This document shows, in pieces, positions 1 to 9,018 of a DNA stretch of 64,000 bases. Both the position numbers and the translations under genes were made by a program. Every line of letters begins with the position of its first letter. Position 1 is the first letter of the stretch. The stretch lies in NCBI GenBank assembly GCA_029213005.1, contig JARGPI010000003.1, positions 310,001 through 374,000 on the forward strand, written 5' to 3'. This stretch comes from Verrucomicrobiales bacterium. Its GTDB lineage: Bacteria > Verrucomicrobiota > Verrucomicrobiia > Verrucomicrobiales > DEV007. Under the pieces are notes generated by a model that worked only from the letters and a program-made list of their open reading frames with translations, did not search any database and had not been told where the DNA came from.

Positions 1-1146
1 GATAGTTATCCAGAATAGAGTGCAGGGGAGGGCTCGCATTCCCAGCTTACTATAGGTCTCTCCAATTTTGCCATAGAAAAGGTCAGTTGGGGATAAAGAT
101 GAGAAAATCAACATCACAGTTAAGCCAATCCAGGCTGCTTTCCGGTTTGTCTTCCGCTTGTAAAGAAACCATAGCGCGACTCCAGATTGAAGAATAATAA
201 AGGTGGGGCTTTCAGACCCGGTACTGAAGATAACAATACCAACCATGGCTGAGGCGATGGCCAGTTCGGCCATTCCGCTGTTGAGATTCCACGTTTTCCA
301 ACGGGACAGGGTGATGAGAGTCAGAACCGCCGCCCCGGCCAGAACGGCCCGTTGGGGGAGTTCCACTTGTAAGGCCCTCCGTGAAAAATCGAAGAGTGAC
401 TGGAAGCCAAATTGGTCCACTCCGGTATTCAGCACCGATGCGTTTTTGGCAGCGAGGCGATCGAACCATGAAGGGTAACTCGAAATCGCAAACTCAAGGG
501 AGGAAAACACAGCGGGAAGGAAAAAGAGAAATACACACCATCCCAAACCGTAGAGAATAAATTTTACTTTGTGTCGGGTAAAAAGAAACAGTACGAGAGC
601 GACGCCTCCGTATATTTTCACAAACAAGCCGAAGGCGATACAGAAGGTTGATGCGGCAATGCGGCTCCTCTGTATCAAGCCCAGAGAGAGAAGGATGCAA
701 CCGGCAATCAAACTGTTGGTCTGAAAGTTCTGTTGATTGGTGAGAAAGTCGAAGAAACAGATCAAACAGAAAATCGCTTTCTCACGGTCGGTAAAATTTA
801 GAGAATACACCCCCCAGAGAAATACGAGGGTGGTCACGGTGACAAAAAGCGCGACACCCAACCAGCTGGGCAGGTAAGCGAACGGTATCGCGAAGACACT
901 GAAAATGGGTCCGTAAAGGTAGTAGTCGCCATACTCCTGAGGGTAGGCCGCGTAGAGATCCTTCTCCGCAAAAAGGTGGTGGGTGGAATGAAAGAAAATC
1001 TTGATGTTGTTCCACTTTTCATCTTTGAACTTCAACATCGGAGCGACGACGCCTGCGATCAGGTAGAGAAATACGATGAATTTCCGGGAACTGATAACAG
1101 CCCACGATTTCGTGGACCATTCACTGGCTTTATTAAAACGACTCAT
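1..1146 (-). CDS. Glycosyltransferase family 87-like membrane protein (DUF2029), 3' end off the window
   Basis: An open frame starts with ATG at 1146 and stays open for 382 codons to the window edge, so the C-terminus is missing. The product is a multi-spanning membrane protein; hydrophobic stretches alternate with short loops. Near residue 75 the loop reads DYYLYGPIFSVFAIPFAYLP, resembling the Y-x-P-P/G-P-x-F loop of GT87 (DUF2029) polyprenol-phosphate-sugar-dependent glycosyltransferases. These use lipid-linked sugars on the outer face of the inner membrane. It starts 18 bases after the stop of the upstream GT2 gene, so the two probably form a surface-glycan operon. The GT87 assignment is from motif memory; a generic GT-C transferase is the alternative. 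Confidence 0.75.
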   Translation of the reverse strand, partial: MSRFNKASEWSTKSWAVISSRKFIVFLYLIAGVVAPMLKFKDEKWNNIKIFFHSTHHLFAEKDLYAAYPQEYGDYYLYGPIFSVFAIPFAYLPSWLGVALFVTVTTLVFLWGVYSLNFTDREKAIFCLICFFDFLTNQQNFQTNSLIAGCILLSLGLIQRSRIAASTFCIAFGLFVKIYGGVALVLFLFTRHKVKFILYGLGWCVFLFFLPAVFSSLEFAISSYPSWFDRLAAKNASVLNTGVDQFGFQSLFDFSRRALQVELPQRAVLAGAAVLTLITLSRWKTWNLNSGMAELAIASAMVGIVIFSTGSESPTFIILQSGVALWFLYKRKTNRKAAWIGLTVMLIFSSLSPTDLFYGKIGETYSKLGMRALPCTLFWITI

Positions 1147-1164
1147 CTCTTCAGATATATCTCC

Positions 1165-1932
1165 TTAGTAGACAAAGCCGTTTTCGTTTTTGAAATCGAT
1201 CAGCTCCTTTTTGATGCGGCGCTTCAGGCGTTTCCGGGTGAAGTAGTTGGTCCACCATTTTCGGTGAAAGGTTTTCCGGTTGTTTTTGATGAACTGGGGC
1301 GTCTTTCGTTTCTGAGAAGACACCGTTTTGCTTCCGTAGTGATGGATGATGACGCTTCCGGTGATAACACTTCTCATCCCTTTCTTCTTGATGCGCCAGA
1401 ACATATCTTCATCTTCATAGACTCCGAATTTATACGCCTCATCAAACATACCGACGACTTCGGTGTAGAGGTCCCTTCTTGAAAAAAGTGCCATCGCCCG
1501 AAATTGATCTTCCCACAGTTTGTCACCGAATTTCCCGGTGAATTCTTTGTGAAAAGCTTCAAAGTCGTAATCGAGGTCCCCCTCGCGAATGCAGGGAGTG
1601 ACCCAGGCGGCTCCGGTTTCCGCGTGAACCTTTTGTAGCGTCGTCAACCACCCGCGGGGCACTTCAATGTCGTTGTTTGCCACCATGACATATTCGCCTG
1701 TGGCGGCTTTGATCCCCTGATTCCACGCTCCCGCGCAGCCGATATTTTCCTCGTTCCGGAGGATCCGTATTTGAGGCTGGTTAAGACTGTTAAGGTAATC
1801 GACGGTGTCCTGTGCCGAGCCATTATCGACCACCACGAGCTCGAAGTCGCATTCGGTGTTTTCGAGTATCGATTGAATTCCCCGCTTGGTGTAATCCAGC
1901 GAGTCTTTCACGGCCATTACGATAGAAATCAT
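1165..1932 (-). CDS. Glycosyltransferase family 2 protein
   Basis: A 255-residue GT-A glycosyltransferase. The N-terminus (MISIVMAVKDSLDYT) is the usual GT2 nucleotide-binding beta strand and loop. VVVDNGS follows at about residue 33, a DxD-like ANNDIEV at about residue 84, and an acidic catalytic stretch, YEDEDMFWRIKKKG, at about residue 170, as in rhamnosyl- and similar GT2 enzymes. It would transfer a sugar from a nucleotide donor on the cytoplasmic side. No membrane segments are seen. The next gene on the strand is the GT87-like membrane transferase, which supports a role in a cell-surface polysaccharide. Donor and acceptor sugars cannot be read from the sequence. Confidence 0.88.
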   Translation of the reverse strand: MISIVMAVKDSLDYTKRGIQSILENTECDFELVVVDNGSAQDTVDYLNSLNQPQIRILRNEENIGCAGAWNQGIKAATGEYVMVANNDIEVPRGWLTTLQKVHAETGAAWVTPCIREGDLDYDFEAFHKEFTGKFGDKLWEDQFRAMALFSRRDLYTEVVGMFDEAYKFGVYEDEDMFWRIKKKGMRSVITGSVIIHHYGSKTVSSQKRKTPQFIKNNRKTFHRKWWTNYFTRKRLKRRIKKELIDFKNENGFVY

Positions 1933-1970
1933 GGTGTCTGATCAGGTTTATCCCAGTTGAAATGAACCAA

Positions 1971-1999
1971 ATTCGAGATTGTTCAATTAGCAATGACAA
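1971..1999 (-). promoter_or_regulatory. Possible sigma-70 promoter for the glycosyltransferase pair
   Basis: On the minus strand TTGTCA (1999-1994) and TCGAAT (1976-1971) are separated by 17 bases, 5/6 and 4/6 matches to the sigma-70 boxes. The inferred transcript would begin about 32 bases before the GT2 start codon. This is a pattern match only. Confidence 0.3.
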
Positions 2000-2045
2000 T
2001 ATTCTTTAATTGCCGGTGATAGCGGGATATGGAGCGGATTGACTG

Positions 2046-2549
2046 TCAGTGGAAGGTTTTGCGGAAGATGAAATCGTCCATCACAAAGCCGGCTCCAATG
2101 TCCTTGCACTCTTCGCCGAGCAGTTCAAACCCTGCTTTCCGGTAAAGAGGAACCGCCCTCTCATTGTTTCGATTGACCCGAAGTTCCAGGCCAATACCTC
2201 CGGAGCTTCGGACGATTTTCTCGATTTCATCCAAAGCTGCTTTACCGAACCCTCTGCGGTGGTAATCAGGATGTAGATATAACTTGTGGACAAATACCAA
2301 CCCGCCCCGGACAAGTGGACCGAAGGACATAAAGCCGATATGTTCTCCGTCGAAATCCAGAAAGTGATAGGCGATACCTTCTGCCATTTCGTCGCGGATC
2401 CGGGCCGGGTCATACATCCAGTTCAACATATAGTCGATCTGTTCCCCGCTGATCATCCCGGAATAGACCAAAGGCCAAATCTCCCCGGCGAGCCGGGAAA
2501 CGGAATCAATGTGATTGGTTGTGACAGGGGGAAATGATAACCGGCTCAC
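2046..2549 (-). CDS. GNAT family N-acetyltransferase
   Basis: A 167-residue protein with the GNAT fold signature. The acetyl-CoA pyrophosphate-binding motif A, HPDYHRRGFGKAALDEIE, lies near residue 93, and the motif B region NRNNERAVPLYRKAGFELLG follows near residue 124. It should transfer an acetyl group from acetyl-CoA to an amine; the substrate is not evident. The start codon overlaps the stop of the TPR-peptidase gene by ATGA, indicating translational coupling. It is the last gene of the minus-strand operon that begins with the protein kinase. Confidence 0.9.
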   Translation of the reverse strand: MSRLSFPPVTTNHIDSVSRLAGEIWPLVYSGMISGEQIDYMLNWMYDPARIRDEMAEGIAYHFLDFDGEHIGFMSFGPLVRGGLVFVHKLYLHPDYHRRGFGKAALDEIEKIVRSSGGIGLELRVNRNNERAVPLYRKAGFELLGEECKDIGAGFVMDDFIFRKTFH

Positions 2550-5134
2550 GGTTCGGCTCCTCCTTCGTCTCCGAGTGACAGGAGCAGTTGGTAGGCCTCC
2601 CGATACCGGGGCGAATCGGCGAGGGCATCGAGCACGTATCGTTTCGCTTTGTCGGCATCTTTGGTGTTATAGAGATTGGCGAGCCGGTATCTGACTTCCG
2701 AAGGATTTCCAGGATTCAGGTCGAGTAACTTCTCGAATGAAGTGATGGCTTCGTCGGGCCGGTCCAACTCTTCACAGGCGCATCCGCGACAGTAGTGAAT
2801 GTCTTTCAGAAAGGGGTTGATTGCCATTGCGCGGTCGGCATTCTTCAGAATCTGTGGCCAGTTCTCCGTTTTTAGATCGAGAGCGAGAAGTTTACTGTAA
2901 GCGGCATATGCTTCGGCGGACTTTTCGCTAAGGACCCGGAGCGTTACCGCTTCATTCTCGATATCTCCTTTTCCCCGGTAAGCATTTGCTTTCATGAAAT
3001 AGCCGTTGTCGATTCCGGAAACAAAGTCGGGATATAGATTTATCAGATGTTCCGCAGCCTTAATCGTCTCGTCCCACTGCTTTTGCTGAAGTAATTGACG
3101 GGTATAAGTTCGGTTGGCCCAGAAGTTGTTCGGGTTCTTTTTCAGGTATGCCGCTACCGCTATGAGGCTTCGGGGATTTACCTCTGTCGGTTCCGGAATG
3201 GACCAGTCGACTCCGGGGGCGAGGTTTTCTGCGAGTTCATAGACTTCTTTACGAAAATCAGTTTCCAGTTGATCGAGGCCTTTGGTGTTTTTATCCAGAG
3301 TCTCGTTTATCAGGATGCCGTTTCCCAGATCGGTCAGGATCTGATTCAGTGCACCCTGGCCGTAGTTTTCAACGATGTGTTTGACCACCAACATTGACTG
3401 GTAGTAGGCAAACATGACGTGCTCTCCACTGGGGGGATTGTAGAAAGCGCCGCTTAACTGAGAGATCGGAGTTAAGGCATCTTCCTCAAGGATCATTTTG
3501 CGATATTTGTAATTCATTCGCTGGCCCCAGTTGGGTTGTTTCTGTAGTTCTTCGTAGACCGAGATGCCTTCACTGAGCCAGCGGGGCATCTTATTCTTCG
3601 TTGCTGTCAGGGTTACGACGTGAGCATATTCATGCCAGAGAGTCGCCTCCCAGTTGTTTTTCCCATGGGTGAGGCTCCCGGGACTGTTCATGGTGACGAC
3701 TGAACCGAAGCAAACGCCGAGAAGCCCCGCTCCTCCGAGGCTTCCGAAGGAGCGAATCGCGAAATCTGACTGGTTTGGAAAAAATTCAACCAAGGTGGGC
3801 TCTGTCAGGGTGACTCCGTATTTCGGGCAGAGCACGGTATATGCCTCCTCGAGAAGGCTCAGTGCCCGGTCGCCATAGAGGTCCGCTTCGTTTCGGGGCA
3901 TACGGATAGTAAAATGGTCCGATTTTACCACGGCATAGGAGGCAATTTCCTCTTCGAGAATTTCCAGATTGTAAGCGAGCACGTTGTATTCGTCGGCCTC
4001 ACTGACTTCGCGGGCGAGAGGCCAGGCTTTATCCTCATCACCAAGGCTGAGGTAATCGAGGGCGAGTTGCAACTTGGCGGGGAGGTAGTCGGGATCGGAA
4101 GCGAGCGCCCGCTTCTGGCTCTCGGAACCTTCCTGGAACCGGTAATTTTTCGACAACACTCGGCCGATCAAATAGTCAACCTCCGGGTTATCCTTCCAAA
4201 CTTCCAAAGCTCTGGCCCTTTCTTCATGAAATTGTTTTTGGTCGTTCCTTTCCAGATCGGAAAGGACTGCCATCAGAGCCCAGGCTTCGGGCTGGCGGGG
4301 ATTGACGCCATGAATGATCTTCAGGAAAGCGTGGGCGTCGGAGTACTTTTCGAAATTGATTGCGAATTCAGCTCTGAGAAGCAAAGCCCCAAAATGGAAC
4401 GAGTGGTCCTCGAGGATTTTGTCAATTTCAGCCATTCCCCGTTTCCGGTTGTCGGGAAGGTAGGCTCTTGCGAGGCCGTAGCGGAGTTCCGGGTGGTTGG
4501 GTTCCAGTTTTAGAGCGGCTGAAAACTCCTCGGCGGCGAGCTTGAAGTCTGATTTTGCGAGGGCGAGTTCGCCGGCGGCCTGATGCGCCTCAATTAAGCC
4601 CGGGGGGGCGTCGCGGCCTTTTTTGGTGACCCGTTTTGCCGGGCTGTAATAATTTTCCAATACGGTTGCCGGGTCTGCGCCAAGGATCAACGCGGCTTTT
4701 CCGAGATGAACCAGATCCAGCGAGTCGCGGCCCTTTGCGGGAACGGCTGCGGCTGCTTTGTTGACCAAATTCAAAATTTCGGCACGCTTTTCATCTCTTC
4801 CGGTGATGCGGTAGAGTTCGTGAACATCGAGGAGCGTTGGAAGATCCTTGGAGAATTGAATGGCAATTCCATCGGCTTCGGCAAGCGCTTCCTCATATTT
4901 GCCGAGTTGAGCGAGGGACTTCATTCGCAATGTGCGCCACTCCGGAGAGGGCTGGTTTCGTCTCAGGGCATACTCGCAATTCTGGATGACGATCATATAC
5001 CGGCCCCTCAAGTAGAGGTTTCGCACCGAGGGCAACTTATCGTCGTCGTAGAATTTTTTGTAATCCGCTTGGCCGTAGGAGATCGAGGAGATGGCCAAAA
5101 AGAATAAAATCGGGAGGATCCGTGACATGTCCAA
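2546..5134 (-). CDS. Exported TPR protein with HEXXH metallopeptidase domain (peptidase MA-like)
   Basis: An 862-residue protein with an N-terminal signal peptide (hydrophobic ILPILFFLAISSISYG, cut before Q). TPR-like helical repeats fill roughly residues 30-400 and 660-855. Between them is a zinc peptidase domain with HEYAH at residues 501-505 (HExxH). A downstream glutamate in WLSEGISVYEE is a likely third zinc ligand, as in gluzincins of the MA clan (DUF1570-like). It probably acts in the periplasm. The target is unknown; the flanking TPRs suggest it is recruited to a protein complex. It sits between a thioesterase gene (40-base gap) and a GNAT gene (ATGA overlap). Confidence 0.82.
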   Translation of the reverse strand: MDMSRILPILFFLAISSISYGQADYKKFYDDDKLPSVRNLYLRGRYMIVIQNCEYALRRNQPSPEWRTLRMKSLAQLGKYEEALAEADGIAIQFSKDLPTLLDVHELYRITGRDEKRAEILNLVNKAAAAVPAKGRDSLDLVHLGKAALILGADPATVLENYYSPAKRVTKKGRDAPPGLIEAHQAAGELALAKSDFKLAAEEFSAALKLEPNHPELRYGLARAYLPDNRKRGMAEIDKILEDHSFHFGALLLRAEFAINFEKYSDAHAFLKIIHGVNPRQPEAWALMAVLSDLERNDQKQFHEERARALEVWKDNPEVDYLIGRVLSKNYRFQEGSESQKRALASDPDYLPAKLQLALDYLSLGDEDKAWPLAREVSEADEYNVLAYNLEILEEEIASYAVVKSDHFTIRMPRNEADLYGDRALSLLEEAYTVLCPKYGVTLTEPTLVEFFPNQSDFAIRSFGSLGGAGLLGVCFGSVVTMNSPGSLTHGKNNWEATLWHEYAHVVTLTATKNKMPRWLSEGISVYEELQKQPNWGQRMNYKYRKMILEEDALTPISQLSGAFYNPPSGEHVMFAYYQSMLVVKHIVENYGQGALNQILTDLGNGILINETLDKNTKGLDQLETDFRKEVYELAENLAPGVDWSIPEPTEVNPRSLIAVAAYLKKNPNNFWANRTYTRQLLQQKQWDETIKAAEHLINLYPDFVSGIDNGYFMKANAYRGKGDIENEAVTLRVLSEKSAEAYAAYSKLLALDLKTENWPQILKNADRAMAINPFLKDIHYCRGCACEELDRPDEAITSFEKLLDLNPGNPSEVRYRLANLYNTKDADKAKRYVLDALADSPRYREAYQLLLSLGDEGGAEP

Positions 5135-5174
5135 ATCTAAGCATGAAATTGGACTCTGGCAAAGGTGCGGATTT

Positions 5175-5567
5175 TCACTGAATGGATTTGTTCCACTCGT
5201 TGGGTGGTCTGACCGGTTTGCCTTCGGGCAGTTTCAGCAGAACGATGGTCTGAACCGCCTCGGACAAAATAGTTTGGTCAACTTCTCTTGTGATCCGAAA
5301 TTTGCAGACAATTCTCAGCTTCTCGATGGAGTCGATTTCTGCCTCAACTTTCAAGCGATCACCGAGGCGCCCCCCTTGTTTGTAATCTATTTCGGTGCGG
5401 ACAACGGTAGGATAGACTCCGCTTTCCGTCATCGAGGTGAGTTCCATTCCGAGTGAGCCGAAGAGTCGGCATCGCGCTTTTTCGACGTAGCGAAGATAGG
5501 CGATGTTGGAAATCACGCCTCCGCTGTCCGTGTCGTAGAATATGACCTCTTCCTCGGTAAAAATCAT
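5175..5567 (-). CDS. 4-hydroxybenzoyl-CoA-type (hotdog) thioesterase
   Basis: A 130-residue single hotdog domain. The N-terminal motif FYDTDSGGVISNIAYLRYVE matches the 4HBT/YbgC catalytic signature DTDxxGVVxHxxYLRxxE, with Asp in the catalytic position. Asn replaces the usual His before the YLRY stretch. It should hydrolyse acyl-CoA thioesters in the cytoplasm. YbgC homologues often sit with tol-pal genes, but no tol-pal genes are here; the neighbours are a Ser/Thr kinase (15-base gap) and a TPR peptidase, so the link is only operonic. The substrate is unknown. Confidence 0.88.
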   Translation of the reverse strand: MIFTEEEVIFYDTDSGGVISNIAYLRYVEKARCRLFGSLGMELTSMTESGVYPTVVRTEIDYKQGGRLGDRLKVEAEIDSIEKLRIVCKFRITREVDQTILSEAVQTIVLLKLPEGKPVRPPNEWNKSIQ

Positions 5568-5582
5568 CGGGCGGAGAGGCGT

Positions 5583-7970
5583 TTACTGCGATCCTAATGC
5601 CGCAAAATTGATTTTCCGGAAACGTTTCCCTTCATCCTTAAAAGATTGATCAATTTCGATGATTTTTGCGGCTACCCGGTTCGCTTCATTACTCATTCCA
5701 CAAACGTTGGCGAACCAGAAAGCCTCCTTGAGGCTGTCGAGATTGGCCTGAGACGGCTCGCCGATGCTTTGTTCCGCCGCTTCAACCAGCCAGCTGGGAG
5801 CGAACTCATCAATTCCCACCTCGTTCGGACCGAATCCCAGATCGACGATAAAGGTCTCTGCGGAGAGTGATTTCACGCTGGCGTCCAGTGGCACGCCTTT
5901 CTTCCGGCGAACCACTCCCGTGAAGCTTTCGGTCTGAAGTCGCTCGGCAAGCCCGGGGATGAACCGCTCCGCCGCCTTGTAACCATTCACGAGATCCTGT
6001 TGCAGAGCTTTTCCTTTCGGGGTCTCCATTTTTATCTCGTTCAACTTGATGACGGCACCGGAGAACAGGTAATTCTCTTTATAATCCGGAAGGCTGCTGA
6101 CCAGGGCCTGGAGGTGGGTAAGCTCAGCGGTTTCCGCTTCGGTCCACAGATTGGGATCAGCTTTAGGTTTTGGAGGCGGAGCCGATGCCTTCTTGATGAA
6201 GTCGTTAGCACGCTCAATCCTCGCTTTCACGAGTCGTTTCATCTCGCTGCGGGTTTTGAGATTGTCCTCCGCTTTTTCCAGCTTCTCTTTGGCGGTCCGA
6301 AGCGCCTTCAAATCCATATTTTGAGAGGGATTGGGAAGACTTTCGAAGAGTTCCAGATCGGCCTGATATTTCTCGACGATCGGAATCATTTCCTCGATCC
6401 ACTGGTCGGATTCCGGGCTTTGGATTCTCGAGAAATCTTTGAAGAAAATATTGGCTTCTTCAAACTGACCCATCTCCCAGTTTTTTAATCCGGCTGCGAG
6501 AAGACCGATTGATTCGAAGGTCGTTGAATCCACGAGAACATCAGCCCGCAGAACCGGAAGCGGGCTCGAGAGGACACTGCCCATACTGTCGAAGAATGTC
6601 TTGTAGCTATCCTGAGTTGAAGCGCTGAATCCGGTCTGTTTCTGGAGAGCTCCAAAGGCGACCCGGGATGGTTTTTCGTTGCCGATCAAGAGTTCAACCA
6701 ATCCCTGATTGAAGGTGTTCCAAGCCATCGTGGGCTGGGTGAAATTTTTGTTTCCTTCGAGATCTCTGAAAATTTTGCGGGCTTCGCTCAGTTTCCCTTT
6801 CACCATTGCGCTACGGCCTGCCAGCATCTTGGCGGCGGCTTCCTTTTCCGCAACGCTGATGACGCGGTCTCCGGTATTTGCGAACAGAGCTCCCAACTCA
6901 GAAGCCGGGCTTTCGACCTTGGCTTTCTGGACAAAAAAGAGACTTAACACAATCATAGCTGCGGCCCCGATCCCTGCTTTTAAAACGAAGCCTTTGCTGC
7001 GGTTTTTGACGGAATGAGAACTGGCTTGCAGTGGCAGGCCGATCTCATGCTGGCGATTATAAATTTTCTGAAGCAGCGTGTCGTAGGAGGACGGTCGGCT
7101 GGAGGCCGAATGAGCCATCATCGATTCGATCAGTTTAACGGTCGCGACCGATGCTTGAGGCGCGACCGATTTCAAATCCACACCTTCCGATTTTATCGCG
7201 ATCAATTCCTCCAGAGAACTGGTATTGGCGTGAAAGGGGGGCTGACCGGCGATCGCGTGGTAGCAGGTGGCCCCGAGAGCGTAAATATCTCCGAGGTAGG
7301 TGTCGGTTTCGCGAACCAGTTTTTCCGGCGGGACATAGAACGGGGTTGCCCAGATATCCTCATTCTCATCGGCACCTCCCTGTGCAACAGCGAGACCAAA
7401 GTCGACGAGTTTAGCCGTTCCGTCTTTGGTCACGAGGATGTTCCCGGGTTTGATGTCGCGGTGGATCAAGTTCAACTGATAGGCCGCTTTCAGTCCGGAA
7501 ACGACGTCGTAAGCCATTCGGAGAACTTTTTCCTCCGACTGGGCACCTTCCTCCGCGATGATCTGCTCAACGCTGGTGGCGTCGACCAGTTCCATCGCGA
7601 TGTAGAAATAACCGCTCTCATAGCCGACCGTGTACACTTTGACCACGTTCGGGTGATTGATGGAGGCGGTGAGCTGCGCTTCTCTTTCGAACATCAACCG
7701 GAGTTTTTCGTCCTGACTGAGTTCCTGATGGAGAATTTTCAGGGCCACTTGGCGCCCCAAAGTGACGTCCCTCGCTGAAAAAACCTGGCTCATACCGCCT
7801 TCTCCGAGTGGCCCTGTGATTTCGTATTGCCCCAGCCTGGTGCGGACCCGCACGGCCTTTTCACAGAAAGGGCAGGAAATTTTTGAGAACGGAGATAGCG
7901 ACGTCACGTCGATGTCCTGCTCGCACTCAGGACATAAGTTGGTGATAATTTCTTTGGATTCGGAATCCAT
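5583..7970 (-). CDS. Membrane-anchored serine/threonine protein kinase with N-terminal zinc ribbon
   Basis: A 795-residue Hanks-type kinase. Four cysteines (C13, C16, C33, C36 in CPEC...CPFC) form a probable zinc ribbon. The kinase domain starts near residue 47 with glycine loop GEGGMSQVF, VALK lysine, catalytic HRDIKPGNILV, DFG and a PPEK segment in place of APE. A single membrane helix lies near residues 329-348 (GFVLKAGIGAAAMIVLSLFF). The remaining 440 residues, helical and TPR-like with no obvious catalytic motif, would lie outside the membrane. It heads an operon with the thioesterase, TPR-peptidase and GNAT genes. This layout of cytoplasmic kinase plus extracytoplasmic sensor region is common in planctomycetes and verrucomicrobia. 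Confidence 0.92.
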   Translation of the reverse strand: MDSESKEIITNLCPECEQDIDVTSLSPFSKISCPFCEKAVRVRTRLGQYEITGPLGEGGMSQVFSARDVTLGRQVALKILHQELSQDEKLRLMFEREAQLTASINHPNVVKVYTVGYESGYFYIAMELVDATSVEQIIAEEGAQSEEKVLRMAYDVVSGLKAAYQLNLIHRDIKPGNILVTKDGTAKLVDFGLAVAQGGADENEDIWATPFYVPPEKLVRETDTYLGDIYALGATCYHAIAGQPPFHANTSSLEELIAIKSEGVDLKSVAPQASVATVKLIESMMAHSASSRPSSYDTLLQKIYNRQHEIGLPLQASSHSVKNRSKGFVLKAGIGAAAMIVLSLFFVQKAKVESPASELGALFANTGDRVISVAEKEAAAKMLAGRSAMVKGKLSEARKIFRDLEGNKNFTQPTMAWNTFNQGLVELLIGNEKPSRVAFGALQKQTGFSASTQDSYKTFFDSMGSVLSSPLPVLRADVLVDSTTFESIGLLAAGLKNWEMGQFEEANIFFKDFSRIQSPESDQWIEEMIPIVEKYQADLELFESLPNPSQNMDLKALRTAKEKLEKAEDNLKTRSEMKRLVKARIERANDFIKKASAPPPKPKADPNLWTEAETAELTHLQALVSSLPDYKENYLFSGAVIKLNEIKMETPKGKALQQDLVNGYKAAERFIPGLAERLQTESFTGVVRRKKGVPLDASVKSLSAETFIVDLGFGPNEVGIDEFAPSWLVEAAEQSIGEPSQANLDSLKEAFWFANVCGMSNEANRVAAKIIEIDQSFKDEGKRFRKINFAALGSQ

Positions 7971-8160
7971 TGGCAGGACGTAGCAGGTAGTTCAGCGAAA
8001 CGGGTAAAAGAAGGATACTACTTAATGGGGCTTCGAAAGCCAGCTAAAAGCGAAGATTTTGAGGGCGTAGTTTTGTGAACGGGGCATCATTCCGGTTGCC
8101 CCTCAGGCCGTGAGATGCTTGTGTCCCTTTTCAGTTAGAGTCCTGCGACTCACTTGAGCT

Positions 8161-9000
8161 ATGAGCCAACCTACCACCATTGATCTTCCGGAAATAAAAA
8201 TAGGACAGCACACTCTGGGAGGCGATTCTCCTCTGTTTATTCTGGGGCCCTGCGTTATTGAGTCGGAGTCATTTATCCGCGAAATCGGCCCGATGATAAA
8301 AGCGATCGCTGACGACGTCGGGGCGGCTTTTGTCTTCAAAGCCAGTTATGACAAAGCAAACCGGAGCTCCGCGAATTCGTTTCGGGGGATGGACTGCAGG
8401 GATGGCTGTCAGTTGCTGGCTGAAGTCGGTAAAGAGCTGGGAGTGCCCGTTACAACCGATATCCACACCGAGGAACAGGCCGCAATCGCCGGGGAGTACA
8501 TCGACATTTTGCAGATTCCCGCTTTTTTATGTCGGCAAACAGACCTGATTCAGGCAGCCGCCGAAACCGGAAGAGTGGTTAATGTGAAAAAGGGCCAATT
8601 TTTGGCACCATGGGACGTTAAGAACATTGCGGAGAAACTTCGGACTTTCGACAACGTGAACTTCTTTATCACAGAGCGTGGGGCGAGCTTCGGCTATAAC
8701 AACCTCGTCGCCGACATGCGTTCGATTCCCTGGATTCAGGAAGCGGGCTGTCGGGTCGTGTTTGATGCGACTCACTCGGTGCAAAGGCCCGGAGGGCTTG
8801 GCGAAACCAGCGGCGGCGATGGTCGTTTGGCTCCGGTTCTCGCCCGGGCTGCGGTGGCGGCGGGATGTGATGGCGTTTTTATGGAGACTCATCCAGAACC
8901 TGAAAAAGCACTCAGCGACGGTCCCAATCAGGTTCCCATCGATGAGTTGGGCGGCGTGCTTCGGAAATTGATTGATATTTATCGACTGGTTCGAAGTTAA
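8161..9000 (+). CDS. kdsA: 3-deoxy-8-phosphooctulonate (KDO-8-P) synthase, metal-dependent class
   Basis: A 279-residue enzyme condensing arabinose-5-phosphate with phosphoenolpyruvate for LPS inner-core KDO. Conserved blocks are FILGPCVIES, VFKASYDKANRSS, PVTTDIHT, NVKKGQFLAPWDVKN and FDATHSVQRPGG. Cys31 (GPCVIES), His205, Glu242 and Asp253 match the four metal ligands of Aquifex-type KdsA; E. coli-type enzymes have Asn at the Cys position, so this is the metal-dependent class. The CDG loop before FMETHPEP is another mark of that class. It is followed by lptC, lptA and lptB on the same strand, placing KDO synthesis and LPS export in one unit. No strong Shine-Dalgarno precedes the ATG. Confidence 0.97.
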   Translation: MSQPTTIDLPEIKIGQHTLGGDSPLFILGPCVIESESFIREIGPMIKAIADDVGAAFVFKASYDKANRSSANSFRGMDCRDGCQLLAEVGKELGVPVTTDIHTEEQAAIAGEYIDILQIPAFLCRQTDLIQAAAETGRVVNVKKGQFLAPWDVKNIAEKLRTFDNVNFFITERGASFGYNNLVADMRSIPWIQEAGCRVVFDATHSVQRPGGLGETSGGDGRLAPVLARAAVAAGCDGVFMETHPEPEKALSDGPNQVPIDELGGVLRKLIDIYRLVRS

Positions 9001-9018
9001 ACCCGCTGAATTACCAAT

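Noticed and set aside
976..1482. Plus-strand open frame of 168 codons
   Set aside because: It is the complement of the glycosyltransferase genes, whose minus-strand frames carry clear motifs.
7014..7778. Plus-strand open frame of 254 codons
   Set aside because: It mirrors the kinase domain gene, is Arg/Phe-rich with no motif, and lacks a ribosome-binding site.
8137..8152. GAGTC-CTGC-GACTC hairpin ahead of kdsA as a riboswitch
   Set aside because: Only a 5-base stem with no further conserved structure; chance occurrence is likely.
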